A stretch of DNA of 64,000 bases, from NCBI RefSeq assembly GCF_027587025.1, contig NZ_JAPPTI010000001.1, positions 496,001 to 560,000 of the forward strand, written 5' to 3'. This document shows positions 24,728 to 34,739 of this stretch, one piece after another. The position numbers and the translations under genes are program-made. Every line of letters starts with the position of its first letter. Position 1 is the first letter of the stretch. The DNA is from Vibrio sp. LaRot3. Lineage in GTDB: Bacteria; Pseudomonadota; Gammaproteobacteria; Enterobacterales; Vibrionaceae. The notes below the pieces were generated by a model. The model did no database searches, was not told the DNA's origin, and saw only the letters and a list, made by a program, of their open reading frames with translations.

Positions 24728-27040
24728 ATGAGCTCTCTAAGACAAAAATGGATAAGTGATCCGGCGTTTAAACTGTTTAAACAGGTATTGCCACCGCTTT
24801 CTGCAACTGAAAAAGAAGCGATGGAAGCGGGTAGTGTTTGGTGGGACGGGGAACTTTTCTCTGGAAAGCCTAATTTTCAAACCCTACACCAATATCCGAA
24901 ACCAACATTAAGCGCTGAAGAGCAATCCTTTATGGATAACGAGTTAGAAACTCTGCTTGAGATGCTCAATGATCACCAAATTGTTAAACACGATCGCGAT
25001 TTACCGCCGGAGGTATGGGAGTACTTGCGCAAAGAGCGTTTCTTCTCGCTGATTATTTCTAAAAAGTTTGGTGGTCGAGAGTTCTCTGCGTTAGCTAATT
25101 CGACCATTGTGACGCGTATTGCGACTCGTAGCATTAGTGCTGCGGTAACCGTGATGGTGCCAAACTCATTGGGGCCGGGTGAGCTGTTGAGTCATTATGG
25201 GACGCAAGAGCAGAAAGAGTATTGGCTACCACGTTTAGCGGACGGTACAGATATCCCTTGTTTCGCGTTAACAGGCCCTGAAGCTGGATCGGATGCGGGT
25301 GGCATACCGGATCAAGGTGAAGTTTGTTATGGCGATTACAATGGTGAGCAGGTATTAGGTATTCGTTTAAGTTGGAACAAACGTTATATCACACTTGCTC
25401 CGGTCGCAACGGTACTTGGCTTAGCGTTTAAACTCAACGACCCTCAAGGCTTATTGGGGGGTGAAAAAGAGCTTGGTATAACTTGCGCACTGATCCCCGC
25501 CGATCATCAAGGAGTAGAGATTGGTGAAAGGCATGACCCACTTGGCCTTGCATTTATGAATGGTCCAACCCGTGGTAACGATGTGTTCATTCCGATGGAT
25601 TGGTTGATTGGTGGCCAAGAGTATGCGGGTAAAGGTTGGCGCATGCTGGTGGAATGTTTATCTGCAGGTCGCGGTATTTCCTTGCCTGCGCTTGGCACAG
25701 CGATCGGCCATCTCACTGCTCGTACTACTGGTGCATACGCCTATGTGCGTAAGCAGTTTGGTATGTCGATTGGTAAGTTTGAAGGTGTCGCAGAAGCACT
25801 AGGGCGAATTGGTGGCTTAACTTATCTACTAGAAGCAACTCGTACCCTCACAACGACGTCGCTCGATCTTAAAGAGAAGCCGGGCATTGTCACTGCGATT
25901 GCTAAGTACCATATGACAGAAATGGCTCGAACCATTCTCAACGATTCTATGGATATTCATTCAGGCCGAGCGATTCAAGATGGCCCAATGAACTATCTTG
26001 CTACGCATTATTTGGGTATCCCGGTTGCGATCACCGTTGAAGGGGCAAATATCTTAACTCGAAACTTGATGATATTTGGGCAAGGCGCGACTCGTTGTCA
26101 TCCATATGTCTTGAAAGAGATGGAAGCGGCGGCAAACCCAGATGAACAACAAGCGGCTAAGCAGTTTGATGAGCTTTTGTTTAAACACATTGGCCATGCG
26201 ACAGGTAACACCTTTGGCTCGCTAACGGCTGCGTTGACAGGGTCTAAGTTTATTTCTGCCTCGATGAGTGGTCCAACCAAAACCTATTACCAACAAATGA
26301 CGCGTTTGAGTAAAGCATTAGCAGTAAGCGCTGATGTAGCCATGCTGACACTTGGTGGTGATCTAAAGCGTAAAGAAATGATCTCTGCTCGCTTAGGTGA
26401 TGTATTGGCTTACCTATATATGGCATCAGCGGCGTTGAAGAAATACGAAGATGATGGCCGTCAACAGCAAGATCTTGATTATGTACATTACGCAGTTCAG
26501 CATTGTTTGTATCAATGTGCCAAGTCCTTGAAGCAGGCGTATAAGAATTATCCGCAGAAGAGTGTCGGTCGCATTCTTAGCGCAATTAACTTTCCACTGG
26601 GTAACCATTTCTCCAAGCCAAGTGATGACCTTACGGTAAGGCTGGCAGAAAGTTTAATGACGCCGGGCGCTGCACGAGACCGTTTGACTAATTTGTGCTA
26701 CATCGGCAGTGATGAGGATGATAGCGTCGGTTTGATGGAGCAAGCATTCATCGCAATGTACGGTGTGAAGCCGGTAGAGCGTAAAATGTTTAAAGCGGCC
26801 AAGGAGGGCAAGGTTGCTCGCAAAGGCCCATTAACCGAGCGTTTGCAGCAGGCGCTAGATAACGAAGTCATCACAACGCAAGAGATGGAACAAGTATTAG
26901 CTGCAGACAAGCTTCGCTATAAAGCGATCCAAGTTGACCACTTTAGCCATGATATGAGTGAGGTTCGTACTCATTCAGAGCTTAAGTCAGCGAATAACAA
27001 AGCAAGTGAGCAAAAGCCACCACTCAATAGCGTCGCTTAG
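24728..27040 (+). CDS. fadE: Acyl-CoA dehydrogenase FadE
   Basis: 770 residues, close to the long FadE type of enterics (~815). It performs the first step of beta-oxidation, making trans-2-enoyl-CoA with FAD. Blocks seen: CFALTGPEAGSDAGGIPD (flavin/substrate), WNKRYITLAPVATVLGLAFKL, GLGFMNGPT-like LAFMNGPTRG, and EGANILTRNLMIFGQGATRCHPY with the catalytic acid region. The C-terminal ~250 residues are the FadE-specific extension. ATG 24728 is chosen since AAGGA lies 7 bases upstream; an ATG at 24722 is too close to it. Follows psrA and ends at a terminator. Confidence 0.92.
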   Translation: MSSLRQKWISDPAFKLFKQVLPPLSATEKEAMEAGSVWWDGELFSGKPNFQTLHQYPKPTLSAEEQSFMDNELETLLEMLNDHQIVKHDRDLPPEVWEYLRKERFFSLIISKKFGGREFSALANSTIVTRIATRSISAAVTVMVPNSLGPGELLSHYGTQEQKEYWLPRLADGTDIPCFALTGPEAGSDAGGIPDQGEVCYGDYNGEQVLGIRLSWNKRYITLAPVATVLGLAFKLNDPQGLLGGEKELGITCALIPADHQGVEIGERHDPLGLAFMNGPTRGNDVFIPMDWLIGGQEYAGKGWRMLVECLSAGRGISLPALGTAIGHLTARTTGAYAYVRKQFGMSIGKFEGVAEALGRIGGLTYLLEATRTLTTTSLDLKEKPGIVTAIAKYHMTEMARTILNDSMDIHSGRAIQDGPMNYLATHYLGIPVAITVEGANILTRNLMIFGQGATRCHPYVLKEMEAAANPDEQQAAKQFDELLFKHIGHATGNTFGSLTAALTGSKFISASMSGPTKTYYQQMTRLSKALAVSADVAMLTLGGDLKRKEMISARLGDVLAYLYMASAALKKYEDDGRQQQDLDYVHYAVQHCLYQCAKSLKQAYKNYPQKSVGRILSAINFPLGNHFSKPSDDLTVRLAESLMTPGAARDRLTNLCYIGSDEDDSVGLMEQAFIAMYGVKPVERKMFKAAKEGKVARKGPLTERLQQALDNEVITTQEMEQVLAADKLRYKAIQVDHFSHDMSEVRTHSELKSANNKASEQKPPLNSVA

Positions 27041-27090
27041 TTTTTACTTAACAAAACAAAATAGAGCTTTCTATTGAGAAACTGGCATTC

Positions 27091-27115
27091 AGGCATCCGC
27101 AAGGATGCCTTTTTT
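27091..27115 (+). terminator. Rho-independent terminator of psrA-fadE
   Basis: AGGCATCC / GGATGCCT stem with GCAA tetraloop and T5-6 tail. Confidence 0.88.
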
Positions 27116-27236
27116 CTATTCGAAAATGGCCTAAACAGCTCCAACCACTTCGAATTATTGGTGGTTTTTACAGAAATAAGATGCGATTTGGCGGGGAAAC
27201 TTTTATCCTAGCGGGGTTTTGTTAAGGAAGTTGAAT

Positions 27237-28439
27237 ATGATCATCAAACCTAGAATTCGTGGATTTATCTGTACTACAACGCACCCAGTGGGTTGTGAAG
27301 CAAACGTAAAAGAACAAATTGCTTACACTAAAGCACAAGGCCCTATCGCAAACGCACCTAAGCGTGTACTTGTTATTGGTGCATCTAGTGGCTACGGTTT
27401 ATCTTCTCGTATCGCTGCGGCATTTGGTGGCGGCGCTTCAACGATTGGTGTTTTCTTCGAGAAAGAAGGCACAGAAAAGAAACCTGGCACAGCGGGTTTC
27501 TACAACTCAGTAGCATTTGAAAAGCTAGCTCGTGAAGAAGGTCTGTACGCAAAAAGCCTAAACGGCGATGCGTTTTCAAACGAAGCTAAACAGAAAACAA
27601 TCGACTTGATCAAAGAAGACTTGGGTCAGGTAGATATGGTGGTTTACTCATTGGCTTCTCCAGTGCGTAAAATGCCTGAAACAGGTGAACTCGTTCGTTC
27701 ATCTTTAAAACCAATCGGTGAGACATACACATCGACAGCAGTTGATACCAACAAAGACGTGATCATTGAAGCAAGCGTTGAGCCTGCAACTGAAGAAGAA
27801 ATCAAAGATACCGTTACTGTAATGGGTGGTGAAGACTGGGAACTTTGGATTAACGCTCTGTCTGATGCGGGTGTACTTTCTGAAGGTTGTAAGACAGTTG
27901 CCTACAGTTACATTGGTACTGAGCTAACTTGGCCTATCTACTGGGATGGTGCGCTAGGTAAAGCGAAGATGGACCTAGACCGTGCTTCTACTGCTCTAAA
28001 CGAGAAACTTGGCGCAACTGGCGGTACAGCAAACGTAGCAGTACTGAAGTCAGTCGTGACTCAAGCAAGCTCTGCAATTCCGGTAATGCCTTTGTATATC
28101 GCAATGGTGTTTAAGAAGATGCGTGAAGAAGGCGTACACGAAGGTTGTATGGAACAGATCTTCCGTATGTTCAGCCAGCGTCTTTACAAAGAAGATGGCA
28201 GCGCAGCAGAAGTGGATGAGCAAAATCGTCTACGTCTAGATGATTGGGAACTGCGTGATGACATTCAGCAACACTGTCGTGACCTATGGCCACAAATCAC
28301 ATCTGACAACCTGAAAGAACTTACCGACTACGTTGAGTACAAAGAAGAGTTCTTGAAGCTATTTGGCTTTGGTGTTGAAGGTGTAGATTACGAAGCAGAT
28401 GTTAATCCTGCGGCTGAGTCTGATTTCATCGCCATTTAA
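27237..28439 (+). CDS. fabV: trans-2-enoyl-ACP/CoA reductase FabV
   Basis: 400 residues, typical for FabV. It reduces enoyl-ACP with NADH in the last step of fatty-acid elongation and is known to be little affected by triclosan. Seen: [14 protein letters not shown] at the start, [24 protein letters not shown] (Rossmann glycine-rich loop) and the extended Tyr-X8-Lys site in [22 protein letters not shown] (cited motif: Y, then K eight residues after). ATG 27237 is preceded by AAGGAAG at 7 bases; an earlier in-frame start at 27219 would lie across that site. Codon use is strongly biased to highly expressed codons. Confidence 0.95.
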   Translation: MIIKPRIRGFICTTTHPVGCEANVKEQIAYTKAQGPIANAPKRVLVIGASSGYGLSSRIAAAFGGGASTIGVFFEKEGTEKKPGTAGFYNSVAFEKLAREEGLYAKSLNGDAFSNEAKQKTIDLIKEDLGQVDMVVYSLASPVRKMPETGELVRSSLKPIGETYTSTAVDTNKDVIIEASVEPATEEEIKDTVTVMGGEDWELWINALSDAGVLSEGCKTVAYSYIGTELTWPIYWDGALGKAKMDLDRASTALNEKLGATGGTANVAVLKSVVTQASSAIPVMPLYIAMVFKKMREEGVHEGCMEQIFRMFSQRLYKEDGSAAEVDEQNRLRLDDWELRDDIQQHCRDLWPQITSDNLKELTDYVEYKEEFLKLFGFGVEGVDYEADVNPAAESDFIAI

Positions 28440-28460
28440 TCTAGACTGGATTAAACGAAT

Positions 28461-28487
28461 AAAAACCGGTGCTAAGCACCGGTTTTT
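28461..28487. terminator. Bidirectional rho-independent terminator (fabV / RTX gene)
   Basis: Perfect 12-bp stem AAAAACCGGTGC / GCACCGGTTTTT with TAA loop, between convergent genes. Confidence 0.92.
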
Positions 28488-28514
28488 GTTTATATGAATA
28501 TTGGAAATTAACCG

Positions 28515-31352
28515 CTAAACGCCAAATTCAGCATCAAGATCTGCCCACTCAACATCACTGTAGATAGAGACGGTTTCATCGCCGTTAGCAAAGGTGTAGT
28601 GATACACAGAGCTATCAATGTCTAAGAACTTATGAACCGTGCTATCAAGTGAGCTGACATCAACGATTTCAGCATTTTCGATATAGTAATCTGAATTGAT
28701 GATGTTGACGTCTTCGATGCTCGCTGCAAAGAAAGCTTGTCCAGAGTTCGCGACGATATCAAGGTCAAGCGTGAGCGAGTCAGACTGGCTAGAGCCAATA
28801 ACGGCCTCTACACCTTGTAGTCTTGAGGTATCGGTGATGGCAAAGTCGACACTGTGAACCGAAGTCTCTGCGGTGACTACGTCAAAACCTTCTCCACCAT
28901 TAACGAAGTCGTTGCCATTGTCGAAGATAACGTCATCGCCTTTGCCTGCATCAACCACGTCTAGCCCTTGTCCGCCGATGAGGAAATCATCACCTTCACC
29001 ACCAATCAATAAATCATCTTTTTGATAGGTTTTTACTTCATTAACGAAGTAGTCACTGGCATCAATATCTACGCCAAAGCCAGATTTATCGAATGTTCCT
29101 TTAGCGGCAGAAAGTTGAATCTCATCAAAGCTGGCATTGTTTGTGTCGGTTGGATCTATGATGAAGCTACCACAACATTTGCCATCGCTCTCATGTAGGA
29201 CTTTGATGTTGTCCGCTTGCGGGTCGATACCATAGGTGGCAAGGGTTGCAGGATCAGCTTCACCTACGGTGAAGTAACCAGTTGCCACTTCGACACCGTC
29301 GTCATAAACGGTCCAAACACCAACTTCATTAGTGCCGTCAAAGGCTTCGTCTGCAAATAAGCGATCAACCGCGACTTCTGCTGCCACGGTATCTGAGTTT
29401 ACATTAATACAAAGTACCTCAGATTCGCCTTCTTTATCGCCAGTCCCCCCGCTGTCGAGAAAGCTAAAGCCGATTTGTTGGGGAACACCACTTTCAGGGT
29501 TGCCATCTACGCCATAAACACCATCTTGATTGGCCGCTTTATCGATAGAACCGTCTGGGTTTACTGCGATAGCTTGACTTAAGTTTTCTTCAGAGGGGGC
29601 TGTCATCGTTGCATCTTGGTGGTCGCCAAAGATAATATCGTTACCAGAGCCTCCAAATAGAACGTCTTGGCCAAGGCCACCATCTAGCCAATCATCGCCA
29701 GCGCCGCCATCCAGCCAATCGTTGCCTTCGACCTTACCATCAAGATCACTTTGATTGATGACTTTGATTTCTTCAACGAAGTAGTCACTTGAGTCTAGCT
29801 TATTACCTTCTTTATCGAATACGCCTTCAGCTGCACTTAATATAATTTGATCAAAAGGTTGGCCATTGGTGTCTTGCTGCGTAATCTCGAACGTACCTGA
29901 TTTGTTGTCGCCGCCATCAAGCACTTTGATGTTGTTGATCAGTTCTGCATCGTAAGTATCCAACGATTGGCCATCAATTTCCGCGGCGGTGAAATAGCCG
30001 CTTGCGACGACGATGCCATCATTCAGCACTGTCCATACGCCCATTTCATTGGTTCCGTTGCTCGCTTCATCGGCAAATAAACGGTCGACTCGAACTTGCG
30101 CTGCTGCTGCGTCTTCAGAGAGGTTGTAAACCAGTTGCTCCGATTCACCTTCGCGTGTACTTGGATCGTAGCTGTAGCCCAATTGGTCAGGGTTACCCGA
30201 TTCTCCATTACCTTCTACGCCAATTTTGCCATTTTGTTCGGTAACGTTGCCCGCGCTCCCACTAGGGTCAACGGCGCGAGCATCAGTAAGATCAATACTT
30301 GGTGCATGGTAAAAATCGTAGACATCATCGCCAACGAGAACATCATTTCCATGCCCCCCAATAAGTACGTCATCATCCTGACCACCGTGTAGGAAGTCAG
30401 AATTATCGTGGCTTTCCGCTTCTAGCTGTACCGTTTGAACTTCTCCTACCATAAAATCACTGGAGTCTAGGTAGCCATATCCATTTTTGTCGTAGTGACC
30501 GACAGCTGCTGAAAACTGGATTTCATCAAAGGTGACAAAGCCAACATCTTCAGGCGTAATTTGGAACTCGCCGCTATGCTTGCCGTTGCCATTATCGAGT
30601 ACTTTGAGGTTATCTGTGTTTGGGTCTAAACTATAGGCTTCTAGTGTCGCTTGATCCCATTCACCAGCGGTAACGTAGCCTTGAGCTACGACAACGCCTT
30701 CACGAAGCACTGTCCAGACAGCAACCTCATCGATATCACGAACTTTAGAACCATCTGATTTACCTTCGTCTTTGAACAGACGGCTCAGTTCTACTTTTGC
30801 ACCGTAACTGTGTTCGTCAACAGCAATGGAAAGTACTTCAGACGCACCATTACGGTCACCTTGCTCGCCTTCATCTTCGAAGCTGTAACCAATTTGACCA
30901 CCACGACCACTTTCGTCATTACCGAGCACACCAAATGTACCGTTCTTCTCAAATAGCTGAGCTTCACTGCCATCTGGGCTGTAAACTTTGGCTTTCGTTA
31001 AGTCTGCTGTGACCGCATTGGAGAAATCGAGCTCGTATTCGCCACTCGTATCGTTGTAGTGGTAACCAGAAAATTGGTCGCCAATCAGCACATCGTTACC
31101 ACTTTCCCCAATGACACTATCATTACCTTTACCTGCAATAACGATGTCATCACCGGCACCAGTAATGACCAAATCGTCACCGCCGCCACTCGCAACTCTA
31201 TCGTCGCCAGCTTGAGTTGGAATCGTATCGTGACCGTCTGTACCTCCAACGGTCATATCGGTGTCGTCTACGTGCGGTGTGACATCTTCGGCTATATCGA
31301 CCATGTCAACACGGCTAGCGTGGGTGTTAGACTCATTCTTATTTAACGTCAT
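28515..31352 (-). CDS. RTX-type calcium-binding protein with three repeated beta modules, type I secreted
   Basis: 945 residues, very acidic, no signal peptide. After an N-terminal ~60 residues come RTX nonapeptides (GGGDDLVITGAGDDIVIAG, GNDVLIGD). Three homologous modules follow: about DNA 30430-31040, 29760-30300 and 29030-29590, each running from a DLT.A..V.PDGS start through ESG..QIGYSF, VDRLFADEA, VGVWTV..DG..VA.GYFT and DNIKVL to SSDYFV.EVK. RTX blocks separate them (GGAGDDWLDGGLGQDVLFGG; GGQGLDVVDAGKGDDVIFDN). The ~100-residue C-terminus is RTX-free and likely holds the export signal. No protease, lipase or HlyC-type acylation gene is present; an adhesin, matrix or surface role is more likely, but unproven. 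GAGGAA lies 8 bases before ATG 31352; an upstream start adding 18 residues is less likely. Last gene of the T1SS operon. Confidence 0.85.
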   Translation of the reverse strand: MTLNKNESNTHASRVDMVDIAEDVTPHVDDTDMTVGGTDGHDTIPTQAGDDRVASGGGDDLVITGAGDDIVIAGKGNDSVIGESGNDVLIGDQFSGYHYNDTSGEYELDFSNAVTADLTKAKVYSPDGSEAQLFEKNGTFGVLGNDESGRGGQIGYSFEDEGEQGDRNGASEVLSIAVDEHSYGAKVELSRLFKDEGKSDGSKVRDIDEVAVWTVLREGVVVAQGYVTAGEWDQATLEAYSLDPNTDNLKVLDNGNGKHSGEFQITPEDVGFVTFDEIQFSAAVGHYDKNGYGYLDSSDFMVGEVQTVQLEAESHDNSDFLHGGQDDDVLIGGHGNDVLVGDDVYDFYHAPSIDLTDARAVDPSGSAGNVTEQNGKIGVEGNGESGNPDQLGYSYDPSTREGESEQLVYNLSEDAAAAQVRVDRLFADEASNGTNEMGVWTVLNDGIVVASGYFTAAEIDGQSLDTYDAELINNIKVLDGGDNKSGTFEITQQDTNGQPFDQIILSAAEGVFDKEGNKLDSSDYFVEEIKVINQSDLDGKVEGNDWLDGGAGDDWLDGGLGQDVLFGGSGNDIIFGDHQDATMTAPSEENLSQAIAVNPDGSIDKAANQDGVYGVDGNPESGVPQQIGFSFLDSGGTGDKEGESEVLCINVNSDTVAAEVAVDRLFADEAFDGTNEVGVWTVYDDGVEVATGYFTVGEADPATLATYGIDPQADNIKVLHESDGKCCGSFIIDPTDTNNASFDEIQLSAAKGTFDKSGFGVDIDASDYFVNEVKTYQKDDLLIGGEGDDFLIGGQGLDVVDAGKGDDVIFDNGNDFVNGGEGFDVVTAETSVHSVDFAITDTSRLQGVEAVIGSSQSDSLTLDLDIVANSGQAFFAASIEDVNIINSDYYIENAEIVDVSSLDSTVHKFLDIDSSVYHYTFANGDETVSIYSDVEWADLDAEFGV

Positions 31353-31478
31353 GAAAAGTTCCTCAATCAATTTAATGATTAATCTGAGGCGGCTCAGCCA
31401 TCTCAAACATTCTGAGACCTGCAGCTTTCCGTCCTTACCTCGCGATAAGTTTGGCTTTTCTCTTTATTATGTAAGTGC

Positions 31479-31512
31479 GATACCCTTTGGTTACAGCAAA
31501 GGGCAGGGTATC
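31479..31512 (-). other. Hairpin between the adaptor gene and the RTX gene
   Basis: On the minus strand GATACCC ... CTTTG and CAAAG ... GGGTATC can pair around a seven-base loop, with a bulge of a few bases. No T-run follows toward the RTX gene, so it more likely sets differential expression (processing or partial stop) within the operon than ends it. Confidence 0.45.
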
Positions 31513-31529
31513 AATGGTATTGCCCTAAA

Positions 31530-32876
31530 TTACATTTCTCGCATCGCTTTATAAGCACTGACCGATAGCGGGCTAAGTAAATAGTCCAGCGGGGTTTGTT
31601 GATTTAATAAGATCATGACTTCTGCAGGCATACCGGGATATAACTGGACGTCGTTGAGTTGGCTGAGATCTTGCTGATTTAACTCAATGGTCGCGAGGTA
31701 GGCTGAAGAACCCGTTTCAGGATCTGTGATACGGTCAGCAGAAATATGCGTTAATACGCCACGCACTCGTGGGGTTCGTCGGAAGTTATAAGCCGAGAGA
31801 CGAACTTCGGTTGCTAAACCTTGGTAGACGACGTCGATGTCTTCTGGTTTGAGGAGCGCTTCAACCACCAGTAAATCCTCTTGTGGCACTATTTCCATGA
31901 TGATGTCGCCAGCGCGCACCACAGACTGAGAAGCAAACACGGTTAACCCAACCACGATGCCTGCTTGAGGTGCTCTAATCTCGACACGTTTCAGTATCTG
32001 TTCAGCATTTGCCATTGCTTCGTGGGTTTCATTGATGGATTTTTCTAACTGCTGAATCTCTTCGCCCAGCTGTTTTGCGTACGTATAGTCTGCATTAGTG
32101 TCGAGTAATTTTGCTTCTGATACTGCTCGCTGAGCACGGCTGATCTTAGCTTTCAGTTCCGCCAGACTACCATTGAGGTCGGTGTACTCACGCTTGAGAT
32201 CGAGCAACTTAGATTTGGATGTGTTACCTGTTTCTAGCAACTTTTCATGCATGGTCAGTTGCTCGCTTAGGTAAATAAGGCTTTGCTGATCTGCCTGATA
32301 CCGTTGTTGTAATCCTTGTAAATCTAGGGTTGCTTGTGCGACTTTTTCGGCTAGAACTTTATCTTCACCACTACGCAGTGAGCGGCGCTTTTCGAACAAT
32401 TGGGTTTGGGTGTTCAAAACCGAGCTGATATGAGCGTCGTTTTTACGCGCAAGAAGTCTTGGGTCAAAATCGATTTGTTTGAGGTTGTTAAGTTCTGCTT
32501 GCAGGCGATTAAGCCTTGCAAGATCGCTTTGCCATTGCGCCCTAAGACCAAATAGCGACGCCTCCGCTCGGGATGCATCGAGTGTAATGAGCAGTTCACC
32601 TTGCGAAACCCGCTGTCCATCAGAGACATGAATTTGTTTTACGATGCCTCCTTCAAAGTGCTGAACTGGCTTTCGTTTTGATTCAACGACGATGATCCCT
32701 GGAGCGATTGCTGCGCTACTTAACTTGGCGAAACTTGCCCAAAGCAAGAAGAAAACGAACATGACAATCAGTGCGATACAGGCTTGCTTTGTGTAGCGCA
32801 CTGCATCAAATGCTACATGGCGCTGATCGTTGTACTCAATGCCCTTCGCACTAATGGTGTGGTAGTGATTATCCAT
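31530..32876 (-). CDS. HlyD/PrtE-family membrane fusion protein of type I secretion
   Basis: 448 residues. Cytoplasmic start, one membrane helix (~33-53), then the biotinyl-lipoyl-like half (VESKRKPVQHFEGGIVKQIHV, GQRVSQGELLITLD), a long coiled coil (~110-290) and the closing lipoyl and beta-barrel part (RAPQAGIVVGLTVFASQSVVRAGDII, EVRLSAYNFRRTPRVRG). It bridges the inner-membrane ABC exporter and an outer-membrane TolC channel; no tolC is encoded here, so the chromosomal TolC would be used. Its start overlaps the ABC gene end by 8 bases. Confidence 0.93.
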   Translation of the reverse strand: MDNHYHTISAKGIEYNDQRHVAFDAVRYTKQACIALIVMFVFFLLWASFAKLSSAAIAPGIIVVESKRKPVQHFEGGIVKQIHVSDGQRVSQGELLITLDASRAEASLFGLRAQWQSDLARLNRLQAELNNLKQIDFDPRLLARKNDAHISSVLNTQTQLFEKRRSLRSGEDKVLAEKVAQATLDLQGLQQRYQADQQSLIYLSEQLTMHEKLLETGNTSKSKLLDLKREYTDLNGSLAELKAKISRAQRAVSEAKLLDTNADYTYAKQLGEEIQQLEKSINETHEAMANAEQILKRVEIRAPQAGIVVGLTVFASQSVVRAGDIIMEIVPQEDLLVVEALLKPEDIDVVYQGLATEVRLSAYNFRRTPRVRGVLTHISADRITDPETGSSAYLATIELNQQDLSQLNDVQLYPGMPAEVMILLNQQTPLDYLLSPLSVSAYKAMREM

Positions 32877-34563
32877 TGGCGATGGCCTCTTTCAGTGGTG
32901 GCATTTTGTTTGCGTTTGCGACTTTTGGTTTGGTGGCAGGTCGCGCAGAAGTTATCTCGCCATTGTTGAGCTCGACTAACCAATCGGTATGTTTTGAGAG
33001 TGTTTGATCATGACTCACTAATACAACACCGCATTGCTGAGTTGCTAACTCGTCAAGTAAGCAATGAAAGGCGGCTAGCCTATGGCTGTCTAGGTGGGCG
33101 TTAGCCTCATCCAAAACGATTAGCTTTGGCTTGAAATAGAGCGCTCGAGCGATAGCGATACCTTGCATTAGCCCGACGGGAATGGGCTGCCCTTTATCGC
33201 CTATGAGGGTGTCATAGCCTTTAGGAAGCTTTAAAATTTCATGATGAATAGCGATTTTTTTCGCACTAGCGATCACTTGTTGATCATTCATTTCAGAGCA
33301 AAAGTGCGCGATGTTTTGCTTTATGCTGCCGGTGACAAATTGAATGTGCTGCGGTACATAGCCAATGACATGTTGCAGTTGTTGAGATGACCATTGTGGT
33401 AACGATGCACCATCAATATTGACTCGGCCACTGTTGGGTGGAATGAGCCCGACCAAAATTTGGCACAGTAGACTTTTACCACTGCCGCTTGGGCCAGTCA
33501 CTAAGACTCGATTTCCCGGCTCTAGCCGAAGCCGGATGTTGTTTAAGTAGGGCTTTTGGCGTGGGTCAGCGAGCCATGACACGCCATCAATGTGTAGTCG
33601 ACCTTGTATGTCACTGAACTGAGTCGACGGTTCTTGATGTGACTTATCGCTGAAAAAAGCCGTTACACGTTGATTCGCTTGTAAAGAGCTTTGCCATGCG
33701 GGCAGGGCGCTCGCTAACTGCTCTAGGGGTTGTAGTGCTCGTGACATCAAAATAGAACCGGCAATAATCCCACCGGCCGACATACTACTATTGATGACCA
33801 AGATTGCGCCCGTTGCCATGATAACCATCTGTAATACAAAGCGTAGATATTTGGCGCTTGAGCTAAGCAAATTTGCTCGTTGGCTAAGCTGGCTTTCGTG
33901 CCAAATTCGCTCTGCGGTCAGGTGTTGATATTGAGCGGTTAGTCCTTCGGACAAATGCTGTGCTTGAATGTTGTTTTGTTGAGATAACGCTTCGTTTTGT
34001 GCTTGAAGCGATGCAAAGGTAGCGGTTTGCGAGTCGCCAAGTTGTTGTTTTTTGCTGTAGTGAGAAAACACAGAGAAACCGCTTACTGCCAATACCGCGA
34101 TCAGTCCGACGCTACCTACTAGAGGATGGAGAATAAACATCACGATTAAGAACAGCGGGATCCAGATAATATCGAACATCACAGAGAAAGCAGGTGACTG
34201 GAAAAACGTTTTCAATTCTTTAATGTCACTTAAATGTGTTTTTTTACCCTCATGACGGGTTGTGGACATTTTAAAGAGTGTTGAACTCGCTAAGGCATCC
34301 AATTTTATTGCGTTATGCTGTAGATATTTGTTCTTTAATATTTCAAGTGTGGCTTGAATGGTTAGAAGAAAGAGAACGATAAGGCTGATTAATAGCAGGG
34401 TATCTAAACTTCTACTAGTGAGAACGCGATCAAAAACCTGCAAGCTATATATAGGTATTGCCAGAATTAATAAGTTTAAAAATAGCCCGATACCAAGTAG
34501 AACCAAGATAACTTCGCGGCGAAAAGGAGACAGTTCAGGCCAATTTAACAGTGGTTTAGTCAT
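32869..34563 (-). CDS. Type I secretion ABC transporter (PrtD/AprD type) with degenerate signature motif
   Basis: 564 residues. Membrane half ~1-310 with PrtD-like start (LNLLILAIPIYSLQVFDRVLTSRSLDTLL) and no C39-like N-domain. ATPase half: Walker A GPSGSGKS (~365), Q-loop IGYVPQ, Walker B KLIVLDEANAHLD and H-loop VLVSH. The ABC signature expected as LSGGQ just before IAIARAL reads VGLMQ, so the Ser and Gly that contact ATP across the dimer are absent. All else is intact and the gene is not broken, so this is probably a lineage feature rather than decay. First gene of the operon, upstream of the adaptor and its RTX cargo. Confidence 0.9.
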   Translation of the reverse strand: MTKPLLNWPELSPFRREVILVLLGIGLFLNLLILAIPIYSLQVFDRVLTSRSLDTLLLISLIVLFLLTIQATLEILKNKYLQHNAIKLDALASSTLFKMSTTRHEGKKTHLSDIKELKTFFQSPAFSVMFDIIWIPLFLIVMFILHPLVGSVGLIAVLAVSGFSVFSHYSKKQQLGDSQTATFASLQAQNEALSQQNNIQAQHLSEGLTAQYQHLTAERIWHESQLSQRANLLSSSAKYLRFVLQMVIMATGAILVINSSMSAGGIIAGSILMSRALQPLEQLASALPAWQSSLQANQRVTAFFSDKSHQEPSTQFSDIQGRLHIDGVSWLADPRQKPYLNNIRLRLEPGNRVLVTGPSGSGKSLLCQILVGLIPPNSGRVNIDGASLPQWSSQQLQHVIGYVPQHIQFVTGSIKQNIAHFCSEMNDQQVIASAKKIAIHHEILKLPKGYDTLIGDKGQPIPVGLMQGIAIARALYFKPKLIVLDEANAHLDSHRLAAFHCLLDELATQQCGVVLVSHDQTLSKHTDWLVELNNGEITSARPATKPKVANANKMPPLKEAIANG

Positions 34564-34698
34564 AGGTATTAGGGTGCATTTATAAAATTAACGCAATCCT
34601 AACATCGTGATTAGTAAATAGGCGATAGAGGGGAATTTATGTTTTTGCGTTTAAATATCATGCGGTAAGTTTTATTTCATGATATTCAGATAGTTAAA

Positions 34699-34727
34699 AT
34701 GGGCTTCTTATTTTTAAGAAACCCATT
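34699..34727 (-). terminator. Probable terminator downstream of xthA
   Basis: AATGGG-c-TTCTTA pairs with TAAGAA-a-CCCATT around TTTT; on the minus strand it is followed by TTTT. It lies 13 bases after the xthA stop. Confidence 0.65.
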
Positions 34728-34739
34728 ACTTTTGAAGTG

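Noticed and set aside
28515-34563. RTX operon as an acylated haemolysin (HlyCABD) system
   Set aside because: No HlyC acyltransferase gene, no hydrophobic pore region in the RTX protein, and the ABC protein is of the PrtD rather than HlyB type.
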